Positions 47,487 to 57,638 of a stretch of 64,000 nt of DNA are shown here, piece by piece. How positions within the stretch are numbered: position 1 is the first letter of the stretch; each line of letters opens with the position of its first letter. The notes under the pieces are model-generated. The model made no database searches. It worked only from the letters and a program-made list of their open reading frames with translations, and had not been told where the DNA came from. The stretch is from Lycium barbarum (Eukaryota > Streptophyta > Magnoliopsida > Solanales > Solanaceae). The translations under genes were made by a program, and so were the position numbers. Location of the stretch: NCBI RefSeq assembly GCF_019175385.1, contig NC_083345.1:13912027-13976026 (forward strand), in the 5' to 3' direction.

Positions 47487-50157
47487 CTAGTCTCTACGAA
47501 CGTGCGTTGCACGTTATTCCCTATCAATTACCACAAAAAATGTTAGATAATAGTACTTGTATTTACATTATATTTGTTTGATGAAGTATGAAAATGTTGT
47601 TAGGCACTAATTTTGATAGTAATGTAAAAGATGTTATTAGAAAATTTAACATTCTCAATGTTAACAACGCTAACTTTTCAAGTTTTCAATATATAGTGAG
47701 TAATACTTAATTTTACAAACTATTGAAATAATACACATTTGATAACCTATCAAATAATCACACCCTTACTTTCAGATGTGCCTTCAAGGATCTTGGTATA
47801 ATCAAGCAATTGAATTTTAATATATCTAGTGTACTTACGAGTTACATATGTATTTCTGTTTACATAGCTTGTGTACTCTAGGTAAAAATTAAAATTAAAG
47901 ATTTAATTTTTAGCATTACAGGAGAAAAAAGAATTAAAATATATAAATAATATGACCTAAAAGAAGCATAATTTTTGGGAGTTTCATAATGCTTAAATCC
48001 TTAACAAAGGTGAGCTCTCATGCAGGCTTTTCAAAATTAAATGGGCAATTTAGATAGTATATACACTTGCATAGAAGATTCTCTAAAGAAGATCTTTCTA
48101 AAAAGTTACCTTAATAAAACTCAAAATCAACTTCTCGAAATCTCTTTCCGTAATGGGCTTTTTTCCCCCATTCTTATGGCGACTGTTTCATGGCTCTTTA
48201 TTTTATTAGATTAGAACAAAATTCAAGTCTCAGGAAGTAGTGTTCGTTTTAAACTGTATTTTCAACCGTAATATCTTTTTATATTTTTCAAAATAGTCAA
48301 TAGAAAAAAACATATGATCCAATTAGATTGAAAGAATATATATAAGTCTATCAATTTTTAAGAATATTTTTGTTGTTCAATATTGTTATTCGTGCTTGAA
48401 AAAGTTTGTTGAATTCTATTTCCTTCTCTCTGCGGCTGCACAAAAGTTTAAAACTAATAATCCTAAAAAAGTTTATGATTCCTTCTTCTAAATATATTCA
48501 AGCAATAAGTTAATATCCCATTATAGTTCAAACAAAAAAAATGGAAAGAAGATCAAGTTATTCGAAACGATATACAATCTGATAAAATTTACATTAGATT
48601 AGTTTTTATTGTGTTTATGTGTTGTTGTTCAAAAAGAATTTACAATTATAAACAGCAGTGAGTTATTATTAGTCCAAAAATAATTAGAATTCACTTTGGT
48701 ATATAGTCTTTGTTATACTCCCATTTTTTCTTTCCAAATCTGATATTGTTAGCACTTAATCAAATAAAGTTAACCGTACCTTATCAAAATTTCAACATCT
48801 TCTGTAAACTACTCAAACGGTCCTTACCCTTGGTCAAGTTAGCTATGATTTGAAAAAATGTTGTGTAATATAGACATTTAGATGGACAATTTATCTTTTA
48901 TTGTTATCCGGTATTAATGTATTGCGTCTTTGTCTAAACTTCCTTGATAGTAAGGATAGGGGTTTGGATTACGTCATAAACAAAGACTTTTAGCATGCAT
49001 AAATGCAATAACTTTCAATCACAAAATAGTCCAAGGCCCTGGTATGTGATAATAAAGACTTTTTAATAAATTAGATGCAAAACTGAAATTTCGAAGTAGT
49101 ATTTATTTTAAAATGTATTTTCAATTGTGATATTTTTTTAATTTACCAAAAATAGCATCAGTTGTACGTTAATAACATCACGTAATGATTTGGTGAATTA
49201 TTTATATGCAGGCACAATAAATTTAATAAATAATAACCATCTAAATGCCGGAATCAATGTTATTACATTTGCACATTACTTGATTTCAATATGATTGGAC
49301 ATCATTTGAACATCTAAAAATATCAATTTAGTTACGATAGATATTTGTTGTTCCCTGCAAAAATTATTTAAAATTAATTTGATGTTAATAAAGAAAATAT
49401 GAATAAGTAAAAAATATAATATAGATATATAACGAATATTACCTCTTCGTCCACAAATGTCAACTGCATATGCAAACCATCGCCTCTTATGTTTTTATAT
49501 TTTAGTATTGGTCATCTTTCAATGTCCAATACTTTTATTACCCATTGATCGGACTTTCTTAAATTATTTATGGCACATATTATTTCTCAATGTCATTTTC
49601 TAAACACCTGTAATAATTGCGAAAAAGTTGAAAAACAATATCTATTCTAAATATTGATTAATTTTTATGAGAAGAAATAATACATTTCCAGAAGTATGCC
49701 GAATTTTATTATCTTCTATCTAAAGAGATAGCACCACACGATGGAGAATGTGGAACATGATTTATTTTTTAATAGTTTGGCTCCTATATCAAATTACTTT
49801 GGAGTACAATTCAAATAGAAATAGAAAAAGAGATCAAATTGTTAGGACGCTCTGTTAGTTAGTTTAATAAAAATAGGATTAGTTAGTAAGTTAGTACGTA
49901 GTTCAGAAATAGGATTGGTTATTAGTAGTTAGCACATTGTTAGCAGTAATAGAGTTAGGTAGTTCAATAGAAATAGGATTCGTAGTTAGCACATTGTTAG
50001 CAGTAATAGTAAGGGGGTTTAGGCCCGGCGGCCCTTTCATTTCTGAATGAAGCCTTAGAGACGAACTATAAAAGGAGACAGGTCATTCAATATTATAAAG
50101 TTATTTTGGTCGATCAACATTTATATTCATACTTTTATAATAATATAAGTAGATAGA
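47487..50157 (-). mobile_element. Helitron 5 (minus strand)
   Basis: The minus-strand 3' end is the hairpin AACGTGC AAC GCACGTT (47499-47515), an 8-base spacer and CTAG (47487-47490) at an A/T junction. The proposed 5' end near 50153-50157 reads on the minus strand TCTATCTACTTATATTATTA. Near that end (about 49850-50130) is a stretch with repeated GTTAGCACATTGTTAGCAGT words and a TATA-like ACTATAAAAGGAG, possibly a captured LTR or promoter piece. No Rep/helicase is coded. Confidence 0.6.
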
Positions 50158-50368
50158 TATATCTAGTGTATGAATCTGTAAGAGAAAAGAAAAATGAAAC
50201 AGTGGGGATAGCAATCAGCAAAATTGCATCCATGCTTATCAACTCGCCGCATATATACTTCCACAGCCAGCTAAACTAAATTCTTGGCCTTTACCAATTG
50301 TCCGTACATCGTATTTCACGTGACACTCACATGCGGAGCCACTGAGCAAAATATATATTCGACAGAGT

Positions 50369-50840
50369 TTAATACATGGCTTAATCCATATGCGGCTCTT
50401 TAATTTTTTTTTTTTTCACCTCAACTAAGTATTGTTCCTATTAAACTCCTAAACTTGTTTTTAAGTGTGACTATCAAAGACAATCAAACTTACATCGTAA
50501 TCCATCTTTAATGTTGCAACATACTAATATATATTCTAATTTAATTATGTCATCTTTTAGCTAAGATTAGCAACAATTGAGAGGGGAAAAAAGAGTAGCT
50601 CTTAATTAAGCTGGTAGTGGAAGACTAGGACCAGCAGAAACCGACACATCCATGATCTAAAGAATAGCTTACCACATGTCTAAAATGTTACTCCACCTTC
50701 ATTTTCCCAATTTAATTTCTGCTTCTTACTCCACACTTGAGGACGAATTCAGAGGTTTAATAGGAACAATACTTAGTTGAGGTGCCAAAATGGAGAAAAA
50801 TGGCAAATTTGGGGGGACTGCATATGCATTAAACCTTAAT
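50369..50840. mobile_element. Small foldback element in vicilin B promoter
   Basis: The inverted segments include TTGTTCCTATTAAAC / GTTTAATAGGAACAA and CACCTCAACTAAGTA / TACTTAGTTGAGGTG, close to ends reading TTTAATACATGGC... and (complement) GGTTTAATGCATATG. The exact termini and target duplication are not clear. Confidence 0.55.
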
Positions 50841-50884
50841 AATTTTAGTTTAATTTATATATTTATACTAAAAATTACTAAGTA

Positions 50885-51709
50885 CTCTCTCTGTCACAAT
50901 TTTTTTACTTTTCGTTTTTTGATAGTCAATTTTGTAAATTTTAATCGTATGTTTGAACATAGAATCTTTAAATTTTTCGAAATAAAATTTACATATTTGG
51001 GAGACAATATCTGAGATGGTCACTCAACTTTGGATATTTCACTCAGAAAGTTACTCAACTTTTGTTTCTAATCAGAAAGTCACTCAACTATGGGTGTTTC
51101 TCACTCAGAACATCACTCAACTTTGTTTTCTAACCAGAAAGTCACTCAATTATGGGTGTTTCACTCAGAAAGTCACTCAAGTATGGGTGTTTAACTCATA
51201 AAGTCACTCAACTGATCTACTAAATAAGTACCCATTTTAACTATTTTATTGACCCGCCCACTTGAACTGATCTACTAAAAATATATTGACCGAGAGAAAT
51301 TAGGAGGGAATGAGGATAGAATAAAAGGTTTTGGTCAATATATGCGTCGGGTCAAGTGGGCAGATCAATAAAATGGTTAAAATGGGTACTTGTTTATTTT
51401 TTTACAATTTTGGCTTTAAATAAAAATTATCAAAATATAATTAAAATTGAGTGATTTTCTGAGTGAAACACGCATAGTTAAGTGACTCATTGGTTAGAAA
51501 ATAAAGTTGAGTGATTTTTTGAGAAACACCCAAAATTCAGTGATCATATGAGATATTATCTCTATATTTAAAAATTATGTAAAAACTACTATAAACCACC
51601 GTAATTAATAATTTAAAATATTTAAGCGACATGAAAAAATTATCGCCAAAAGAACAATTTATTTAACTCTAGAAAACGAAAAAATGTCAAACAAATTGGG
51701 CGGAGAGAG
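50885..51709. mobile_element. Stowaway-like MITE interrupted by a foldback element
   Basis: The outer ends CTCTCTCTGTCACAATTTTT and (complement) CTCTCTCCGCCCAATTTGTT match each other imperfectly. The interior is split at 51001-51562 by a second element. The outer MITE sits in the vicilin B promoter insertion. Confidence 0.55.
51001..51562. mobile_element. Foldback element with TCACTCAACT repeats
   Basis: The left tip GAGACAATATCTGAGATGGT pairs with the right tip (complement GAGATAATATCTCATATGAT). The possible 9-bp flanks CATATTTGG and TATATTTAA are only partly alike. The left half contains about five tandem copies of CAGAAAGTCACTCAACT-type units, which code for the repetitive ORF at 51016-51201; that ORF is not a gene. 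Confidence 0.6.
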
Positions 51710-51922
51710 AATGTTAATACTCCACAATTCTGATTCCAACTCTAATCATACACGCACTAACTAGCTAGCCTCATCTCATCACCACTTTCACTGCACTTCC
51801 ACGTCTACTCCTCATTTCCAACACTTGTCAATCTGCATGCATGCATGCACAATTTCCTCCACTATAAATCCCCACTCACCAAATCTATTTCTCTTCATCA
51901 ACATCTTCTAAACCTTCTCATC

Positions 51923-54900
51923 ATGGCAATTTTCACTAAACCGAAGCTTTTATTTCTCTCTTTCTTGATCCTCTCTCTGTTCCTCGTCTCTCAATGTGAC
52001 GATGACAACCCTCGGGGCCAAGACCCGAGGCAAGAGCTTGAGAGTTGCTTGAGTCAATGCCAGGTTCAGGGCAAAAGACAAGACCCTGAACAGAAACTCC
52101 AGTGTCAGAGGAGCTGCGTGTTGCGCTATGAGAAGCAACAGAGAGAGAGGTCTGAGGATGTAATTGAGGATATATTGACTCATCACCGTGATCCCGAAAG
52201 GATTTACAGAGAGTGCCAGCTGCGTTGTAGGAAACAACAACAGGGACAACAAAGGCAGTTGTGTACACAGCGTTGTCAACAAGAGTACCGAAGAGAGCAA
52301 GAACAACAAGGCCGGGGAGGAGAAGAAGAGTCTAACCCACAAAGAGAAAGAGAAGAAGAGAATAATCCCTACTTATTCGAGTCTCAGAGGTTCCGATCCC
52401 GATTCAGAGCCAGGCATGGTGATTTCCGCGTCCTTCAGAAATTCACAGAAAGATCTGAACTTCTCCAAGGACTAGAGAAATACCGAGTTGCGGTTCTTGA
52501 ATTTGAACCTCAGTCTTTCATGCTTCCTCATCACTGTGATGGTGAAGCCATATTTGTTGTGGTTAGAGGTAATTTAATCATCTCCATGTTCCTAATGTTC
52601 TTGATAACAAGTTATTCAAACCAAAGTGAAGTATGGTAATTACAGTAAATGTCAACTTTTTATAGGGCAAGGAACAATTAGTATAGCAGAACAAGAGGAG
52701 AAGAACTCCTTCAACTTGCAACATGGAGACGTAATCAGGGTACCTGCTGGCTCAACTGTCTATTTGCTCAACAGAGATAACAAGGAAAGGTTCTTTGTTT
52801 ACGTGCTGGCCAAGTCCGTCAATGCCCCTGGCGAATTCCAGGTAATCATAGCATTGAATCAAGATAATAGTCTCCCAAAATTCCCTTAAATTAAATTACA
52901 AAATTTTGTACCGCAACATCAGTACAAGGAATTACTTTAAAATTGGTCAATTAAAATTGGTCAAGTGAGATTGGTACAAAGTACTGTCAATTTGGAACAG
53001 TTGTATAAGATGTTTTCGGATGCTATAATATTTGCTGTCTGAATTCAGGAATACTTTAGCGCTGGAGGTGAAAATCCAGAATCCTTCTACAAAGCATTCA
53101 GCAGTGATATCCTGGAGACTGCTTTCAATGTGAGCTTGCTTAATTAATTTCACACGAACTAATTAATACTCGTATTACATTTGGTGTATTTTATGCTAAT
53201 TACAACTCACTGTTGTTTATTGTTGTTAATTAGACCCCAAGGGACAGGTTAGAGAGGCTCTTTGGACAACAAAAACAGGGGATAGTAATCAAAGCCAGTG
53301 AAGAGCAAATTAGAGCAATAAGCGAACACGCTTCACGCTCCACTAAGCAAACTAAAGGTGAAACGCAAGGCCCCTTCAATCTGTTGAAGGAACGCCCGCA
53401 GTTCAGTAGCAGATTTGGACAGTTTATTGAAGCATCTCCTGAGAGATTCGAGCAGCTGAGGGACTTGGATACTGCTGTTGCCTTCATGAACATCAACCAA
53501 GTAAGCCTCTTTGATTATTGATCAAAATCTTGGTATCTTGAACTTTTTGAATTATTTAGTGAGGATTCATATGGTTGCTCGTTACTTGTTTGGAACATCA
53601 GTATCCTCCGATTTAAGTGGACCTCGATTGAAATGTAGTAATTTGGCACAAAATTTACTCTGAGATGAGTTTAAATGACGTAACACAGTATAAGAATTCA
53701 TGTAGCTGGCCTTAGCTTGTTGGGAACATAAGTCCTCCAATTTAGAGGAGTAATATAGTCATTGAGAATTTATAATGAGATAGAGTTTAAACGAAGTGAC
53801 ATGATCAATGGTGATTATTCAGATAGAGGACCCAAGAGGACCCTGATGATTCAAATAGTTGACCTATTATTTGATCTTATAATTGAAATATTATTGCAGG
53901 GTGGGATGATACTACCATTCTACAACACAAGGTCTACAAGGGTGGCAATGGTTGTAGAAGGAACCGGTCGTTTTGAAATGGCATGTCCTCATCTTGGTAG
54001 ACAAAGACAGAGGCAAAGAGAAGGCCAAGGGTCTCGTGGCGGAAGAGGAGAGCGCGAACAAGAAGAACAAGAGGAAGGAAATGTCCACTATCAAAAAGTG
54101 CGCGGTAATCTAAACGTTGGTGATGTTTTGGTAGTCCCAGCAGGCCATCCTGTTACCATAATAGCCACCGGAGGCTCGAATCTAAGGATAGTTGGTTTTG
54201 GAATCAATGCTCACAACAACAGAAAGAACTTCCTTGCAGGTATACCCTAATTTCCTCTGTTCTTGATTTATTTACTAGTGACATATTCCAACATCTTCAC
54301 TCCTTTGTGAAGGGATTAACTTATGGGACACCAACATTTTTTGTGAACGATTAACTTATAGTATAACACCAACAATTTTGTGACGAATTTTTGTACTATA
54401 GGTATATTTCAATATTGTTCTTCTTACAGCGTCATGAAGAATAGATCAGGAAAAGAACGGTTAATCTCTATCAATAGACTCTGGCGCCACAAAGAGATAT
54501 CAGTCTGCTATAACAACTTAAACATGTTCTAGTTTTTCATTTCAATTATATAAAATACCGATACTGCAGAGATTTTTAACATTTAACTATATTTAAATTT
54601 ACTATAATAGGTAACATGTTCTGGTTTTCCTATTACTAATACCGGTATATGAAGAACTTATTACATCATAAATATTTTAACCTGCTAAAGCGTCATGTTA
54701 ATAATCCCATTAGTAAAAAGGGGAACAAGACTGAGTCGGTTATTTTCTTTAAATCACTTGATAGTGTAAAATTTATATCGTATACAAAAAATTACCTCTT
54801 GTTAAAATTTTTGGTTGGTTTGGAATTATATAGGACAACAAAGCATATGGAAAAATGTGGAGAGGGAAGCAAAGGAACTGTCATTCAACCTGCCCGGAAG

Positions 54901-55045
54901 GGAAGTTGAACAAATATTACAGAAGCAAGACCAGTCCTACTTTGTGGCAGGACCAGAACATCGCCAGCAACACGGAGAGAAGGGTGAAGAAGGAAGAAGG
55001 GGAGAACAACAGTTTCTCTCTTCGATTTCGGACTTTGTTTTCTAA
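51923..55045 (+). CDS. Vicilin-like 7S seed storage protein B
   Basis: The intact tandem copy of vicilin A, a seed storage globulin targeted through the secretory pathway to protein storage vacuoles. Exons: 51923-52568, 52666-52841, 53049-53129, 53234-53500, 53900-54239, 54834-55045. This is the usual six-exon vicilin structure, giving 573 codons with GT-AG introns. Residues 1-25 are a signal peptide. The N-terminal region holds two C-x3-C...C-x3-C modules (C42/C46/C61/C65 and C98/C102/C114/C118), the spacing of alpha-hairpinin peptides. The first cupin domain runs from about residue 152; the second begins at [14 protein letters not shown] in exon 5, with an acidic/arginine-rich insert before [11 protein letters not shown]. 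The C terminus FVF matches copy A. The start was chosen because it alone gives the signal peptide and lies 54 bp after the TATA box. Confidence 0.95.
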
Positions 55046-56363
55046 GTTGTACCATATGCACTAAGGCATGCACTAGGAATATAATGATGCTGTGGCCTGT
55101 GTGCAAAGTGAGAGAGCTTTGTGAGTAAATAAGAAAAGGCTCCTAGAGTACTATGATGTAACTCTAGTTAAAATAAAATGTATGTAGGTCTACTAAGCCA
55201 ACGTTTTAAGCGTTTTTGGCCTCTACTTGTAATGTCTTATCTTGTACTCGTGTGCAATGTAACTGTTGCATCATAAAGAAAACTCTCGTCTTTTAACCCA
55301 ACTCAAAGCTTGCTCTGACCTGCTCCTAGTATTCCTTTCTTTTCGTGAAAATGTGTAGAAAATTGCTTTCAATGCCATTCTTATTTTATGCTAAATCTTC
55401 AAGGATTTGAGATTTATAATTAGAAAATTGTGTAGTATAAAAGACCCGGGGAAAACGAGGTTAATATTTGTTCCGCAGGTAAGAAGCAAGTAATAACAAG
55501 TACCTGGAAAATGAAATAATAGGTTAGAGCACATGAACATGCCTTCTATGTCAATATTATAGTCCATTGCATGTAATAGTTCTCCGAGACTAGCAAATGG
55601 AACCGAGTCTAGGCACACTTTGATTTCTAAATTATAATATTCCTTTCATTTTATATGTATGGTACTCCTAGCTATATGACATATTTTGTTGGGTCTTGAT
55701 AGAACATTGGTACTTTCCTACATTTCAAATTTGTAGATTTAAATTGGTTAGTTTGCATTTAGTAATTACACTTTTTATAGCCGTTAGAATATCATGTCAT
55801 GTCAAAATTATTTAGCTCAATACGCGTGTACAACTCAAAAGCTTTTCTTCATTGACAACATATTTGTATATATTGAAATTGTTTTTATATTTGTATTCTA
55901 AGCCGAGGGTCTATTATCGAAAACAACCTCTTTATCACCCAAGATAAAAAGTAAGGTTTGCATATTGTACCCTCTCCAGACCTCATTTATGGGACTTCAC
56001 TCACTATTATTATTTTTTTTTTAATCCCACTGAAAAATGTTTAGTCTTATTTCCACTGAATGTCGGTGGAAAAAGCTTAAATAGTAGTGTTCTCACACGG
56101 AAAAAGTAGGAAGTTTCTCAGCATTTCTGCGGGAACTTATTTTCCATCATGTGTTTTCCCAGTGAGCTAGTTCGGTGAGAATGAGGTGGGAAAATCATAT
56201 TTTATATCACAAATTTCCCACTGAATGTCAGTGGAAAAAAATATTTTTTTCTAATTGTGACCGCGTATGTTGTTAGTTGTTGTTTTAATATTTGTGCGAG
56301 AATGTGTTAGCTAAACATGATACAAATAATCAAACAAAAGGGGGTAGCAATCAGCAAAAGCAT
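55046..56363. other. 3' flank of vicilin B with SINE and CACTA-like remnants
   Basis: The 3' UTR resembles that of vicilin A for about 230 bases, with AATAAA near 55161. At 55900-56012 a stretch containing CCTCTTTATCACCC, GTAAGGTTTGCATATTG and CCTCTCCAGACCTC, followed by ATT repeats, resembles the 3' part of Solanaceae SINEs. At about 56020-56092 a segment ending AATAGTAGTG resembles a CACTA terminus. The last 26 bases (GGTAGCAATCAGCAAAAGCA) repeat the vicilin upstream motif. No gene is present. Confidence 0.55.
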
Positions 56364-57071
56364 TGTTTACCCCGGATTCGGATAATCAATTAGATTTGTA
56401 AATGAATATAAGATATGTGCTTTGTTCTTGATGAGTGTTACACAAAGAAAATAAATATTTGAGAGCCCCTTAGTAAAACGGCTAATAACGATAGTTTGCT
56501 AATGATATGAACATCTATGAACAATATACGATACTTGATGGAGGGAGCGCAATGATAATAAAAATAGATAGCCTTGGCCGAATCGAATAGTGAGAGAGAT
56601 TGTATATATGATTCTTCTACTACATATGTTCTTGGAAAATAAAAGGAGCCAACCCCTTCAAACGAGGAGGATATGCCCTATTTATAGTGTCACCTCCATT
56701 AGTTCTCATACAATGGGAATTAATAAAATAATAGCAACTAGGACAGCTCTGCACGGATTTGGTGGGATTGGACTGACGGCGCCGTCTGACACACGCAAGG
56801 TAGGTAGCTGACTATGGCAGGACGCTACTGGCGCGTGGCCCGCATACACCGGTCACACGGACCAACGGCTACTCGGACTAACGGCCACGAATCTCCGGTC
56901 ATCGGGCTTGGACGTTCTAACGATGTCGAAGGCAGGCCTGCCGGTGCTCATGCCCAGCTCCGGCCCAAGCATTACCCCAGTCAAGAGCGAACGGTACCGC
57001 CACCACATTTTCGTTCCTTCCTCCGGCTTCGTCACTCCGGTTTGTCTCGTATCCGGTTTTTACCGTATACA
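56364..57071 (-). repeat. 3' LTR of the Tat element (708 bp)
   Basis: On the plus strand it runs from TGTTTACCCCGGATTCGG to GGTTTTTACCGTATACA, so both ends are TG...CA. On the minus strand it starts TGTATACGGTAAAAACC, directly after a purine-rich tract TGGGGGCTATC (57072-57082) that fits the polypurine primer. A minus-strand TATA box, TATAAATAGGGC, lies at 56675-56686. The left flank AGCAT (56359-56363) should be one half of a target duplication; the other half is outside the window. Confidence 0.75.
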
Positions 57072-57199
57072 GATAGCCCCCACACTCGTCGGATCTCCGA
57101 TCTATCGGAGTAACGGGGAGTGGATAAGTTCCTAAACCGGTGGCTCTGCCATCCCGACGTTGTCTTCACATTTTGGCGGGAACGATCGTGTAACGCATG

Positions 57200-57638
57200 C
57201 CCCTTTATCGGCCACGTGTCTCAACCCTGGTGGCTCACTTTTGTCAACCGCCTTTTTCACGTCGTTTTGAGTCGCTTCGCATTAATGAGGGGGCACGTGG
57301 CGCCACCTGATTGGTCGTCCTCGGTAACCGTTTCTCTCCCATGCCTATATAAGGCCTTCTACCCCTTCATTTTACCACTTTCACGCTCTGCATCTTCTTC
57401 AACCCTATTTCAATTCTGCGTTTTTTCTATTTGCACCACACACAACCAACTTCATATTTGGTCTCCCTATTGATTTGTTGCTTCATATTGCGTGCTCAAG
57501 AGTCAACCTTGTCACCACCGCTGTCGAGTATCTTTTGTTCGAGCGTTGCTGTTTCAAACTTTGCCTTTTATCGAACCATCAGTTCTTTCGTTATTCTTAA
57601 ATCCCTTTCTTCGGCCCTCTTTCTTTTATATTTTCGAG
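57200..57638 (+). promoter_or_regulatory. Internal promoter of the antisense ORF
   Basis: Two G-boxes CACGTG (57213-57218 and 57294-57299), an inverted CCAAT (ATTGG, 57309-57313) and a TATA box TATATAAGG (57345-57353) precede the ATG at 57639 in good order. The set resembles a host polymerase II promoter and faces away from the LTR promoter. Function is inferred from motif arrangement only. Confidence 0.6.

Larger units (their letters stand above)
50158..51922 (+). promoter_or_regulatory. Upstream region of vicilin B, split by transposons
   Basis: A distal part (50205-50335) matches vicilin A upstream DNA, including GCAAAATTGCATC, ACTCGCCGCATATATACTTC and a G-box CACGTG at 50317-50322. Proximal elements resume at about 51750: the RY repeat CATGCATGCATGCA (51836-51849) and TATAAAT (51863-51869), 54 bp before the ATG. 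In vicilin A these parts are contiguous within about 100 bp. Here roughly 1.4 kb of inserted repeats separates them. Confidence 0.75.

Noticed and set aside
49850..50132. Solo LTR starting TGTTAGGACGC with ACTATAAAAGGAG
   Set aside because: Promoter-like words and TG start are present, but no matching CA end with a target duplication could be found.
51016..51201. Repetitive 61-codon ORF
   Set aside because: Translation of tandem TCACTCAACT-type units in a foldback element; no gene features.
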